Shown one piece after another: positions 42,564-51,341 of a stretch of DNA of 64,000 bases; positions within the stretch are counted from its first letter, which is position 1, and each line of letters opens with the position of its first letter. Under the pieces are notes generated by a model. It did no database searches, was not told where the DNA came from, and saw nothing but the letters and a program-made list of their open reading frames with translations. The stretch covers positions 1 to 64,000 of the forward strand of contig NZ_BCTQ01000003.1 in NCBI RefSeq assembly GCF_001571365.1, written 5' to 3'. The stretch comes from Achromobacter denitrificans NBRC 15125 (GTDB taxonomy: Bacteria; Pseudomonadota; Gammaproteobacteria; Burkholderiales; Burkholderiaceae_B). Both the position numbers and the translations under genes were made by a program.

Positions 42564-43580
42564 ATGCCCATCCGCGCACTGGCCGCAACGCCCTCCCGCC
42601 CACTCGCCCGCCGCGCCGTCCTCATGGCGGGCGTGGCCGCCCTGCTCGCGCTGGTCCAGCCGCCCGCCGCGCGCGCGCAGGCCTGGCCGGACAAGCCCAT
42701 CCGCATGATCGTCGGCTATCCGCCGGGCGGCGGCACCGACACCGTGGCGCGCGTGCTGGCGCAGCAGCTGGGCAAGCAGCTCAAGCAACCCGTCGTCGTG
42801 GAGAACCGCGCCGGCGCCAGCGGCACCATCGCCACCCAGCAGGTCATCCGTTCCGAACCCGACGGCTACACGGTGCTGTTCGCCACCGCCTCGCCCCTGA
42901 CGGGCGCGCCGCTCACGGTCAAGGGCCTGACCTACGATCCCATGAACGACCTGATCCCGGTCTCGCGCATCGGCGGCGGCCCGTTCATCCTGGTCGCCCA
43001 CCCCGCCTTCCCGCCCAACACGCTGCCGGAACTGGTCGCCTATGCGCGCGCCCATCCCGGCGAGGTCAATTACGCGTCGCCGGGCGTCATGACCGCCAAC
43101 TACTTCTTCTCCGAACAGCTGAACATGGACGCCGGCATCAAGACCGTGCACGTGCCCTACAAGGGCAGCGCCGCGCTGCTGAACGACGTCATGGCCGGAC
43201 AGGTGCAATACACGCTGGACACCCCAGGCACCACCCTGCCCCTCATCAAATCCGGCAAGCTCAAGGCCCTGGCGATTTTCAGCGAGAAGCGCCTGGACCG
43301 CGCGCCCGACATTCCCACCGCCAAGGAAGGCGGATTCCCCAACATGGTGGGCGGCTCCTGGTACGGCTTGCTGCTGCCCAAGGGCACGCCGCCGGAGGTC
43401 GTGGACGCGCTGTACAAGGCCACCAAGGTCGCCCTGTCCGGCGAGGACGTCCGCCGCGCCATGGAAGAGCGCGACGTGATCATCGAAGGCAGCACCCCCG
43501 ACCAGTTCCGGACCTACCTGCTCGCCGAATTCAAGCGCTGGCAAGGCGTGACCGAGAAGCTCGGCATCAAGCCGCAATGA
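42564..43580 (+). CDS. Bug/TctC-family substrate-binding protein
   Basis: Periplasmic receptor, 338 residues, AGGAG before ATG 42564. Signal: RRAVLMAGVAALLALVQPPAARAQ. Motifs: WPDKPIRMIVGYPPGGGTDTVARVLAQQLG, VVVENRAGASGTIA, EPDGYTVLFATAS and VHVPYKGSAALLNDVMAGQVQY. It lies between the DAO oxidase and the gamma-glutamyltransferase and probably supplies the substrate of this operon. Confidence 0.93.
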   Translation: MPIRALAATPSRPLARRAVLMAGVAALLALVQPPAARAQAWPDKPIRMIVGYPPGGGTDTVARVLAQQLGKQLKQPVVVENRAGASGTIATQQVIRSEPDGYTVLFATASPLTGAPLTVKGLTYDPMNDLIPVSRIGGGPFILVAHPAFPPNTLPELVAYARAHPGEVNYASPGVMTANYFFSEQLNMDAGIKTVHVPYKGSAALLNDVMAGQVQYTLDTPGTTLPLIKSGKLKALAIFSEKRLDRAPDIPTAKEGGFPNMVGGSWYGLLLPKGTPPEVVDALYKATKVALSGEDVRRAMEERDVIIEGSTPDQFRTYLLAEFKRWQGVTEKLGIKPQ

Positions 43581-43645
43581 GCCCCCCGCGCGGCGCCGAC
43601 GCGCCCGCCCGCAACAAACACCACCGCCCCACGCCGGAGACCTCC

Positions 43646-45409
43646 ATGCCCGCCACGCCCTACGCGCCCGACCTGACCTCGGGCAGCGCCCCCACCTCCA
43701 TGCGGCCCACGCTGGCCGGCCTGAAACACATGATCTCGGCCGGCCACTACCTCGCCACCCAGGCCGGCATGGATATCCTGCAGGCCGGCGGCAACGCGGT
43801 CGACGCGGGCGTGGCGGCGGGCATCGCGCTGGGCGTGGTGCAAAGCGATATCGTGAACTTCGGCGGGGTCGCGCCCATCCTGGTCTATCAAGCCAGCGCG
43901 CGGCGCGTATTCAGCATTTCCGGACTCGGCGGCTGGCCCCGGGCCGCCCGATTGGAAACCTTCCTGGAAAAGCACGGCGGCACGATACCGGCCGGCGTCC
44001 TGCGCACCGTCATCCCGGCCGCGCCCGACGCCTGGATCACCGCCCTGGAACGCTTCGGCACCCTCAGCTTCGGCGAAGTGGCCGCGGGCGCGATACGCCT
44101 GGCGCGCGATGGCTTCGTCATGTATCCGCTGATGGCCGAGGTGCTGGCCGAGAACGAAAAGAACTATGCGCGCTGGGCGTCGAGCGCGGCCATCTACCTG
44201 CCCGGCGGCAAGCCCCCGCCCGCAGGATCCATCTTCCGCCAGGCCGACCTGGCCGCCAGCATCCAGTACATGGCCGATGAAGAGCGCCTGCGCCAGGGCC
44301 AGGGCCGCGCCGCCGGCCTCGCCGCCGCCCGCCGCGCCTTCTACGAGGGCGACATCGCCGCCGCCATCGTCAAATACCACCAGGAAGAAGGCGGCCTCGT
44401 CACCCGCGAGGACCTGCGCGATTTCTCGGTCGACGTCGAGCCCGCGCTCGCCACCGATTTCCACGGCACCCAGGTGCACAGCTGCGGCTTCTGGTGCCAG
44501 GGCCCGTCGCTGCTGCAGATGCTGAACATCCTGGAGCCGCGCGACCTGCGCGCGCTGGGCCACAACTCCGCGCCCTACATCCACCTCCTCACCGAAACCA
44601 TCAAGCTGGCCTTCGCCGACCGCGAGGCGCACTACGGCGATCCCCGCCATGTCCCCGTGCCGCAGCAGGCGCTGCTGTCCAAGGACTACGCCCGCGCCCG
44701 CCTGGCCATGATCGATCCCGATCGGGCCGGCCCCGACATGCCGCCCGCCGGCCGCCTGCCCGACGCGCGCGGCATCGACCTGCGCGCCGCCGGCCCGGAC
44801 GACATGGCGCGCACCGATCCGCGGCTGGACACCTCCTACGTCGCGGTGGTGGACAAGGACGGCAACGCCTTTTCGGCCACGCCCAGCGACGGCTCGTACA
44901 ACGTGCCCGTCATCCCCGGCACCGGCCTTTGCGCCTCGGGACGCGGCAGCCAGTCCTGGGCCGAAGCCGGCCATCCCTGCGCCATCGGCCCCGGCCGCCG
45001 GCCGCGGCTCACGCCGAATCCCTCCCTGGCCATCCGCCCCGGCGGCTACGTCATGCCCTTCGGCACGCCGGGCGGCGACGTGCAATGCCAGGCCATGCTG
45101 CAAACCTTCCTCAACATCGAAGTCTTCGGCATGGAAGTCCAGCAGGCCATCGAGGCGCCCCGCTTCGCCACCTTCAGCTTCCCGTCCTCGTTCGAGCCGC
45201 ACAACGCCATGCCCGGCCGGCTGATGATCGAAGACCTGGTCTCCCGCGAAGTCGGCGACCGACTGGCCGCCATGGGCCATACCGTCAAGTGGTGGCAGGA
45301 CCGCAGCTGGCGCGCCGGCGCCATGTGCGCGGTCAAGCACGACGTCGAGACCGGCATCCGCCACGGCGGCGCGGACCCGCGGCGGCCGGCCTATGCCATG
45401 GGGTGGTGA
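43646..45409 (+). CDS. Gamma-glutamyltransferase family protein without signal peptide
   Basis: Ntn-hydrolase, 587 residues, ATG 43646 with GGAG upstream; the long open frame before it is a shadow of the two preceding genes. Family marks: MISAGHYLATQAGMDILQAGGNAVDAGVAAG, autoprocessing-site Thr396 in RLDTSYVAVVDKDGN, and PFGTPGGDVQCQAMLQ. Classical GGT reads T-T-H at the nucleophile; here it is T-S-Y, so it belongs to a divergent subgroup. No signal peptide, unlike periplasmic E. coli GGT, so it should act in the cytosol on an imported gamma-glutamyl or N-acyl compound. It overlaps the convergent FMN oxidase by 19 nt. Confidence 0.9.
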   Translation: MPATPYAPDLTSGSAPTSMRPTLAGLKHMISAGHYLATQAGMDILQAGGNAVDAGVAAGIALGVVQSDIVNFGGVAPILVYQASARRVFSISGLGGWPRAARLETFLEKHGGTIPAGVLRTVIPAAPDAWITALERFGTLSFGEVAAGAIRLARDGFVMYPLMAEVLAENEKNYARWASSAAIYLPGGKPPPAGSIFRQADLAASIQYMADEERLRQGQGRAAGLAAARRAFYEGDIAAAIVKYHQEEGGLVTREDLRDFSVDVEPALATDFHGTQVHSCGFWCQGPSLLQMLNILEPRDLRALGHNSAPYIHLLTETIKLAFADREAHYGDPRHVPVPQQALLSKDYARARLAMIDPDRAGPDMPPAGRLPDARGIDLRAAGPDDMARTDPRLDTSYVAVVDKDGNAFSATPSDGSYNVPVIPGTGLCASGRGSQSWAEAGHPCAIGPGRRPRLTPNPSLAIRPGGYVMPFGTPGGDVQCQAMLQTFLNIEVFGMEVQQAIEAPRFATFSFPSSFEPHNAMPGRLMIEDLVSREVGDRLAAMGHTVKWWQDRSWRAGAMCAVKHDVETGIRHGGADPRRPAYAMGW

Positions 45410-46557
45410 AGCGACGGCTCCGCCTGCGCGAGCCCCCGGGCCTGGACCACGCCGCTTGCGCGGTCCAGCCCCAGCAGCACCATGTTGCGCTCGTAGTCCT
45501 CGGCCAGCAGCCGGATGACGTCCCGCACGCCTTTCCTGCCTCCGCAGGCCAGGCCGTACAGCGTCGGCCTGCCGACGAACACCGCCCGCGCGCCCAGCGC
45601 CTGGGCGCGGAGGATGTCCGCGCCGCTGCGAACGCCGCTGTCCAGGAACACCGGGATGCGGCCGCCGACCCGATCCGCAACGGCGGTCAGCGCGCCGATC
45701 GCCGACGGCGCCGCGTCCAGCTGCCGGCCTCCGTGATTCGACACGATGACTCCGTCCACGCCATGGCGCACCGCCAGGGCCGCGTCCTCGGGATGCAGCA
45801 CGCCCTTGAGCACCAGCGGCCCGTCCCACAGCCCGCGCAGCCAGCGCAGGCTCTCCCAGACCAGCGACCTGTCCATGCTGCGCGCCAGCAGCGAGGCCTG
45901 CACGTCCGTCGGCAACGCGTCGGCGGCCTCCTCGGCCAGGTTGACGAAGCGCGGCGGACCGCCGGCGAGCATCCGCAACGCCCACCCTGGCCGCCGCGCG
46001 ATGTCCCAGGCCAGCCGGGGCGTGATCCGGAACGGGATCTTGAAGCCGTTGCGCGCGTCGCGCCAGCGATGGCCCCCGACCGGCACGTCGGCCGTCAGTA
46101 CCAGCGCCCGGTAACCCGCGCCGCGCGCGCGGCGCAGCAGCTGCTCCGCCAGCCGCCTATCCTCCATCACGTACAGCTGCAGCCATTGTTCGCCGCCGCC
46201 CGCCTGGGCCCGCACGTCCTCGGCGCGCTCGTTCGAAGCGGTCGACAGCACGAAAGGCACGCCGCTCTCCGCGGCGGCGGCGGCCAGCATCGCGTCGCCC
46301 CCGGGGCGCACGATGCCGTTCAAGCCCGTCGGGGCCAGCGCGAACGGCAGGCGCCAGGACGCCCCGAACACCTCCACCGAGGTATCGACCTGGCGGGTGT
46401 CCTGAAGCACTCGCGGCGTCAGCCGGATCCGCTCGAAGTCGGCGCGGTTGGCGGCCAGGCAGGTCTCGTGCTCCGCGCCGCCGTCGATGAACTCGTACAC
46501 GAACCTGGGCAGGGACTTCCGGGCCCGGCGCCGGTAATCGTCTATCGTAATCAGCAC
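45391..46557 (-). CDS. FMN-dependent alpha-hydroxy-acid oxidase/dehydrogenase (LldD/mandelate type)
   Basis: Oxidises a 2-hydroxy acid to the 2-oxo acid, 388 residues. FMN and active-site residues in place: Tyr130 (LQLYV), Lys251 (LKGVL), His275 and Arg278 in SNHGGRQLD, and Asp/Arg in FLDSGVRSGADILRAQALGA. The N-terminus MLITIDDYRRRARKSLPRFVYEFIDGGAEHE is typical of L-lactate/mandelate dehydrogenases. The segment at ~175-230 (membrane-loop region) is moderately hydrophobic, so membrane association is possible. It lies 7 nt after a Bug protein on the same strand, likely one operon controlled by the divergent LysR. Confidence 0.93.
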   Translation of the reverse strand: MLITIDDYRRRARKSLPRFVYEFIDGGAEHETCLAANRADFERIRLTPRVLQDTRQVDTSVEVFGASWRLPFALAPTGLNGIVRPGGDAMLAAAAAESGVPFVLSTASNERAEDVRAQAGGGEQWLQLYVMEDRRLAEQLLRRARGAGYRALVLTADVPVGGHRWRDARNGFKIPFRITPRLAWDIARRPGWALRMLAGGPPRFVNLAEEAADALPTDVQASLLARSMDRSLVWESLRWLRGLWDGPLVLKGVLHPEDAALAVRHGVDGVIVSNHGGRQLDAAPSAIGALTAVADRVGGRIPVFLDSGVRSGADILRAQALGARAVFVGRPTLYGLACGGRKGVRDVIRLLAEDYERNMVLLGLDRASGVVQARGLAQAEPSLHHPMA

Positions 46558-46564
46558 TCGGCAC

Positions 46565-47536
46565 CTATTGCAGCGTCAGGCCGCGCTCGCGGATGATCTT
46601 GCCCCAGCGCGCATTCTCCTGCGCCACGAAACGCGCCATCTCGTCCGGCGAGCTGAACCAGGGCTCGACCGCGATGCTGGCGAAGAAGTCAATCACCGGC
46701 TGCGACGCCAGCGCCGCGCCCAGCGCCCGGTTCAGCGCGTCCACCGTGGCGCGGGGCGTGCCCGCGGGAACCAGCATCCCCTGCCAGGCGAACGCCTCGA
46801 AGCCGGCCAGCCCTTGTTCGTCCAGCGTGGGAATGTCCGGGAAATTCGCCATCCGTCGCGGGCTGGCCACGCCCAGCACCTTGAGCCGGCCCGTCTTCAT
46901 CTGCGGCACCACGGTAGACGCATCCATCAGCGCGAACGACACCGCGCCCGCCATCAGGTCCGTCACCGCGGGCGCCCCGCCCCGGTACGCCACGTGCGTC
47001 ATCTTCAGGCCCGTCCGTTCGCGGAACAGTTCGGCCGCCAGATGCTGCGGCGACCCCACGCCCGAGCTCGCGAAATTGGCGCTGTCGGGATTGGCCTGCG
47101 CCCAGCGCAGGAATTCGGCCAGGTTGTTCGCGGGCACCTTGCTCGACACCACCAGCAGGATCGGATAGCGCGCATACAGGCCCGCCGAGACGAAGTCTTT
47201 CGCGCTGTCGTAAGGCAGGCTGGCGAACAGATGCGGATTGGCCGCCAGCGTGGCGAAATCGCCCGTGAACACCATATTCCCTTGCCCCTTCGCGTTGGCC
47301 ACGTAGGCGGCCGCGATGTTCGTGGCCCCGCCCGGCTTGTTGCTGACGAAAAACCCGCGGCCCATTTGCGCGCCCACGCTTTCCGCCAGCTTGCGCGCGA
47401 TCACGTCGGAACCGCCGCCCACCGGATAGGGATGCACCCATTCAACCGGCCTCTCGCTGCCTTGCGCCCAACCGGCAGCCGCACTCCCTCCCGCCGCCAA
47501 CGCGAACAGGACTTTCAAGAACAGTCGCTTGCGCAT
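46565..47536 (-). CDS. Bug/TctC-family substrate-binding protein
   Basis: Periplasmic receptor, 323 residues from ATG 47536 (GGGGGAG ~9 nt upstream; the earlier in-frame ATG at 47596 is unconserved). Signal KRLFLKVLFALAAGGSAAAGWAQ. Motifs: VEWVHPYPVGGGSDVIARKLAESVG, FVSNKPGGATNIAAAYVANA and VAYRGGAPAVTDLMAGAVSFALMDAS. It is upstream of the FMN hydroxy-acid oxidase, so it probably binds a hydroxy acid. Divergent from a LysR gene. Confidence 0.92.
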   Translation of the reverse strand: MRKRLFLKVLFALAAGGSAAAGWAQGSERPVEWVHPYPVGGGSDVIARKLAESVGAQMGRGFFVSNKPGGATNIAAAYVANAKGQGNMVFTGDFATLAANPHLFASLPYDSAKDFVSAGLYARYPILLVVSSKVPANNLAEFLRWAQANPDSANFASSGVGSPQHLAAELFRERTGLKMTHVAYRGGAPAVTDLMAGAVSFALMDASTVVPQMKTGRLKVLGVASPRRMANFPDIPTLDEQGLAGFEAFAWQGMLVPAGTPRATVDALNRALGAALASQPVIDFFASIAVEPWFSSPDEMARFVAQENARWGKIIRERGLTLQ

Positions 47537-47639
47537 ATCGCTTTCTCCCCCCGGTGAACGCATATCGGATGGCGAGAGTGTGAGGCCGCGCGGCATTCCT
47601 GAGAATTGTTATTTCACATCAAAGTCATTACATTTCGGT

Positions 47640-48542
47640 ATGACCTACAACCTGCAAGAACTGCGCGCATTCCTCGCCGTCATCGAAGACGGATCGCTGG
47701 GCAAGACCGCCGACAAACTCGGCCTCACGCAGCCGGCGCTGAGCAGGATCGTCAAGCGTCTGGAAGCCTCCGTCGGCGAGCCGCTGTTCGAGCGTCACAC
47801 CGGCGGCATGCGCCTGACGGCCTATGGCAAGGCGCTGGCCCCGCATGCGCAATTGCTCTGCCGCGAAGAGAAGATCGCGCGCGACGAAATCAACCGCATG
47901 CGCGGCCTGGCCGTGGGCGCGCTGCGCCTGGGTGTCACCGCGGGCGCGTCCGCGCTCTTCATCCCCAAGGCGCTGGGCACGTTCCTGGAACGCTGGCCCG
48001 GCATCGCCGTCGACGTCGTGGAAGGCATCTGGGATGAACTGGCGACCCGCCTGGAGGCTTACCAGGTCGATCTGGTGATCGCCCCGGAGGCCCCGGAAAC
48101 CGCGCGCATCGCCGCCGCCAGGGACTGCGCCTGGCACGAAAGCATGAACGTGATCGTCGGCGCCGGCCATCCGCTGCAAGGCGGATCGCCCATCGCCATG
48201 CAAGCCTTGCTGGCGGAGCGCTGGTGCTTTGTGCCCGAACGCACCGAGCCCCGCAATCGGCTGGTCTCCCTCTTCAGGAAGCGGGGCCTGCCCCCGCCCG
48301 CGATCGCGGTGTCCAGTCCCTCGATTCCGCTGCTCAAGAGTCTGGTCGCGCATTCCGGTTTCGTCAGCTGGCTGACCCGGCCCATGTATGCGGCGGAATT
48401 GAAGGCCGGCCTGATCCGAGAACTCCAGGTCGAAGGCCTGGACCATAAGCGCCGGTTCGCCGCCTATCATCGGCGCGAAGGCATCCTGCCGGCGCCGGCC
48501 TTGCGCTTCCTGGATGAAATCCGGCGGCAGGCCGGCGGATAA
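47640..48542 (+). CDS. LysR-family transcriptional regulator
   Basis: 300 residues from ATG 47640, where the canonical N-terminus begins (MTYNLQELRAFLAVIEDGSLGKTADKLGLTQPALSRIVKRLEASVGEPLFERHTGGMRLT). The open frame before it covers the promoter. Effector domain: GALRLGVTAGASALFIPKALGTFLERWPGIAVDVVEG. It is transcribed away from the Bug/FMN oxidase pair across a 103-nt gap, the usual setting for controlling that operon. No clear T-N11-A palindrome stands out in the gap. Confidence 0.92.
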   Translation: MTYNLQELRAFLAVIEDGSLGKTADKLGLTQPALSRIVKRLEASVGEPLFERHTGGMRLTAYGKALAPHAQLLCREEKIARDEINRMRGLAVGALRLGVTAGASALFIPKALGTFLERWPGIAVDVVEGIWDELATRLEAYQVDLVIAPEAPETARIAAARDCAWHESMNVIVGAGHPLQGGSPIAMQALLAERWCFVPERTEPRNRLVSLFRKRGLPPPAIAVSSPSIPLLKSLVAHSGFVSWLTRPMYAAELKAGLIRELQVEGLDHKRRFAAYHRREGILPAPALRFLDEIRRQAGG

Positions 48543-48545
48543 CGC

Positions 48546-48567
48546 CCGGGGGCTGGCCCGCCCCCGG
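48546..48567. terminator. Bidirectional GC hairpin between LysR and helicase genes
   Basis: CCGGGGGC (48546-48553) and GCCCCCGG (48560-48567), perfect 8-bp arms with a 6-nt loop, lie in the 33-nt gap between convergent stops (48542 and 48576). There is no T-run on either side. Confidence 0.5.
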
Positions 48568-48575
48568 CGGGCGCG

Positions 48576-51338
48576 TCAGGAGACGGGCCCGGCGCGGGAG
48601 GCAACGCTCGCTTCGCTCGCCCGCGTATCCACGCTTGCTCCGCCCTTCAGGCAGTGCGCCAGGAACGCCGCGATTTTCTCTTCCACATGGCTTTCGACCG
48701 TGCTCAGGCGCAGCAGCGGCACTCCGCTGGTTTTCAGGATATTGTTCTTCAGCGCATCCCGCTCCGATTGCCTGGCATCGGCGTGCGATTCGCCGTCCAC
48801 CTCGATCACGCCCAAGGGCGTCTTCCCCACCCGGAAATAGAGCACGAAATCGCAGCTTGCCTGCTGCCTGATGAATTCCCGCTCGCGCGGCGCCAGCGCC
48901 TCGTTCGTCGATGAAACCAGTTGGGCAAGCCTGACCTGGGTATGGAACATCACCCCTTGGAATGCCGGCAGCGCCAAGGCCTCGCGCAATAGCTGCGCCA
49001 CGATCTGCTCGGACTTGTATTCCGAGTCCCCCGGCCGCAACCGGGCGTTGAACCGTTCCAGGGATTGGTCGTATTCCTTGTAGAGCAGGTCGAAAGCGGA
49101 TACGACGGGCGCCCGGCTGATCTGCGCGTCGTCCGCGTAGTACTCCATGTAGCGCACCAGCGCGGCGATATGCCCCGGGCCCGACGCAAACACCTCGTCG
49201 CCCGTCACCAGCGTGAACCGCTGCTTGGCCCTCGATACGGCCACGTTCACCAGATGCGGATCGTCCACGAAATCCAGGCTGTCCTGGCTGCTCCGGCTCT
49301 TGTCCAGCACGGTGGAAAACACGATCTCGTCGCATTCCCGCCCCTGGAACTTGTGCACCGTGTCCTTGACGAAATCCGCCGGCAGACGCTTGCGCGACAG
49401 CGAGACCTGCGCGTTGTAGGGCGCGATGAAGCCCCGGCCTCCCTCCCCGTCCGGCGCGATCTCGCGGCCTCGCTGCAGCACGTCGAGCAGGGAATCCAGC
49501 TCCCTGCGGTTCTCGTTGCGTCGGGCGTGGTTTCCCTTGGAGGTGATCAAGAGCCGCAATGCCTGTTCGCCCTTGTCCTGCGTCATCGGGATGAGCTGGC
49601 CGTCGTAGAACTGCTGGTTGCAGAACTGGATGATCCGGGGATGGCAACGGTAGTGTTCTTTCAACAGCGTCGCGGGAAGCGCGCCGCCGAACACCCCGAT
49701 GCAGGAGTCCAGCATGCTGTGCGTATCGCAGTCGTAGTGTTTGCCCGGCGCGGCGATGCCCAGGTTCGCGGGGATGTGCGGAAGCTGCTTGCGGTCTCCG
49801 ACGACGATCAGGTTCCTGACGCAGCCCAGGGCCAGCACGCCCGGAACGATATCCTGCTGCGAGGCTTCGTCGATGATGGCGTAGTCGAGCACCGCGCCCC
49901 GCTTGATCGAATTGAGGATCGAGTGAGTGCTGCTGCCGATGATCGGATAGCGCTTGACGAAGGCATCGAACTTGTTGCGGTAGGATTGCGCGTCGAAATC
50001 GTCGGGCACGCCGGGGCGCTGGTGCAAATGATGCTTCAGATGCGCCATCGACGAGGCCGCCAGCGCATCGAGCAGCGCCTTGAAGCCGCCGCTTTCCAGG
50101 GCCTCGCGGCAAGCCGCCAGCTCGGCCGACTTCTCCCGCAGCGCCTGGTCGTAGTAGTGGCGCTGCAAGGCGTGGCTCGCGGACTTACGCCCCTCCCCGT
50201 CCAGGAAGGGCTTGAGCCGGAATATCCGGAAGTTCAGCAGCAGTTCCACCCTGTCCCGGAGCCGGACCCCGTGCTCGGCCAGGTGGTTCAGGTAGGCGAG
50301 CAGATCCGTGGTTTTGCGCGAGGAAAGCTGGTACTTCTCCAGCAGCAGCGACGGCGTCTCGGCCAGGTTCTCGCGCTGCCATTGCAGCAGCCGCCGGCGC
50401 TCTATCTCCAGTTCGTCGACTTCGGCCTGCAACCGCGCGGCCGAATTCTGCGCCTGGAGATAGCGCTTCAACTTCTGCAACACGGCCTGGATTTGCGGCA
50501 TCTCCGGCGCGGGCGCCGCCGCGTCCGGCGACGCAGCGGGCGCGCCGGCGAAGAAGTCCTTGCGTTTTTCCGCGTTGCCCAGCTTGGCGACCAGATAGCC
50601 CAGCCCCACCCGGTCCAGCTTCTCATAGACGTTGTCGACCGCCGCATTATTGTTGGACAGGATGGCGACGGTCTGGCCGCGCAGCAGGATGTTGGCGACG
50701 ATGTTCAATATCGTCTGCGTCTTGCCGGTGCCGGGCGGGCCTTCAACCAGGCTGACCTGGGAAGCAAAGGCCTGCTCCACCGCCTGGAGCTGGCTTTCGT
50801 TGACCCCGAAGGGGTAGATCAGATCGCCCGCGGCCTCTCTGGCCGCGTTGCTCCCCGTGCAATAGGCATGCAAGGCGGTGCCCGCTAGCGGGACCAGCCC
50901 CTCCAGCTGGCGCTGGACGTTCTCCGCCGCGCTGCGGCTGTCGCTGGATTGGGCCTGCTCCACTCGGGCGCTCGCCACCGCCCGCAGGTAGTCGAATACC
51001 CCGCCGTTCCTGATCGGGGCTTCCTGCGCGAATTCGACGGTATCCGCCTTCATCAGATAGGGCTCGGCATTGCCCGGGTAATAGACGGCGGCGTACTTCC
51101 CGCCGTACACGACCGCTCGGTCGATGGCGGTGAAGACCACGCTCCCTTTCCTGCCCAGGAGCTTGCCTTCCACCGTCTCGGTCGGAACGACCTCGCACTC
51201 GCTCAACGGGCAGGAATAGGTCTTGCCCGATGGGAAATGGCAAGTCAGCACCAGTTCACGGCTTTGGGGCCGGCGCGAAATGGTCCAGTCGCGGATCTGC
51301 CGGGTCTTGTCTTCGCCCCTAACGTAGATGGAAACCAT
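48576..51338 (-). CDS. SF1 helicase (DNA2/NAM7-like) fused to a C-terminal DUF2726/Vsr-like nuclease domain
   Basis: 920 residues. Residues 1-~150 are an uncharacterised N-terminal region. Walker A EGPPGTGKT is at 199-207; a predicted coiled insert of ~250 residues (rich in Leu/Glu/Arg) splits the motor. Walker B IIDEAS (488-493), VVGDRKQLP (512-520), EHYRCHPRI (561-569), VHKFQGRECDEIVFSTV (661-677) and VAVSRAKQRFTLVTG (699-713) complete an Upf1-like SF1 motor. Residues ~775-895 carry DFVLYF (Asp830), VIEVDGESH (Glu846, Asp848, His852), RD (860-861) and Lys864, the pattern of a Vsr/PD-(D/E)XK-like fold. It is translated directly after a lipoprotein gene (3-nt gap). Role unknown; a DNA-processing or defence function is inferred. 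Confidence 0.88.
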   Translation of the reverse strand: MVSIYVRGEDKTRQIRDWTISRRPQSRELVLTCHFPSGKTYSCPLSECEVVPTETVEGKLLGRKGSVVFTAIDRAVVYGGKYAAVYYPGNAEPYLMKADTVEFAQEAPIRNGGVFDYLRAVASARVEQAQSSDSRSAAENVQRQLEGLVPLAGTALHAYCTGSNAAREAAGDLIYPFGVNESQLQAVEQAFASQVSLVEGPPGTGKTQTILNIVANILLRGQTVAILSNNNAAVDNVYEKLDRVGLGYLVAKLGNAEKRKDFFAGAPAASPDAAAPAPEMPQIQAVLQKLKRYLQAQNSAARLQAEVDELEIERRRLLQWQRENLAETPSLLLEKYQLSSRKTTDLLAYLNHLAEHGVRLRDRVELLLNFRIFRLKPFLDGEGRKSASHALQRHYYDQALREKSAELAACREALESGGFKALLDALAASSMAHLKHHLHQRPGVPDDFDAQSYRNKFDAFVKRYPIIGSSTHSILNSIKRGAVLDYAIIDEASQQDIVPGVLALGCVRNLIVVGDRKQLPHIPANLGIAAPGKHYDCDTHSMLDSCIGVFGGALPATLLKEHYRCHPRIIQFCNQQFYDGQLIPMTQDKGEQALRLLITSKGNHARRNENRRELDSLLDVLQRGREIAPDGEGGRGFIAPYNAQVSLSRKRLPADFVKDTVHKFQGRECDEIVFSTVLDKSRSSQDSLDFVDDPHLVNVAVSRAKQRFTLVTGDEVFASGPGHIAALVRYMEYYADDAQISRAPVVSAFDLLYKEYDQSLERFNARLRPGDSEYKSEQIVAQLLREALALPAFQGVMFHTQVRLAQLVSSTNEALAPREREFIRQQASCDFVLYFRVGKTPLGVIEVDGESHADARQSERDALKNNILKTSGVPLLRLSTVESHVEEKIAAFLAHCLKGGASVDTRASEASVASRAGPVS

Positions 51339-51341
51339 ACT

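Noticed and set aside
41207-43645. Upstream part of a 1400-residue frame leading into the gamma-glutamyltransferase
   Set aside because: It runs through the DAO oxidase and Bug genes in another frame. The GGT family homology and a GGAG-preceded ATG begin at 43646.
47537-47639. LysR box in the Bug/LysR gap
   Set aside because: Several T-N11-A spacings occur but none with convincing dyad symmetry, so no site is called.
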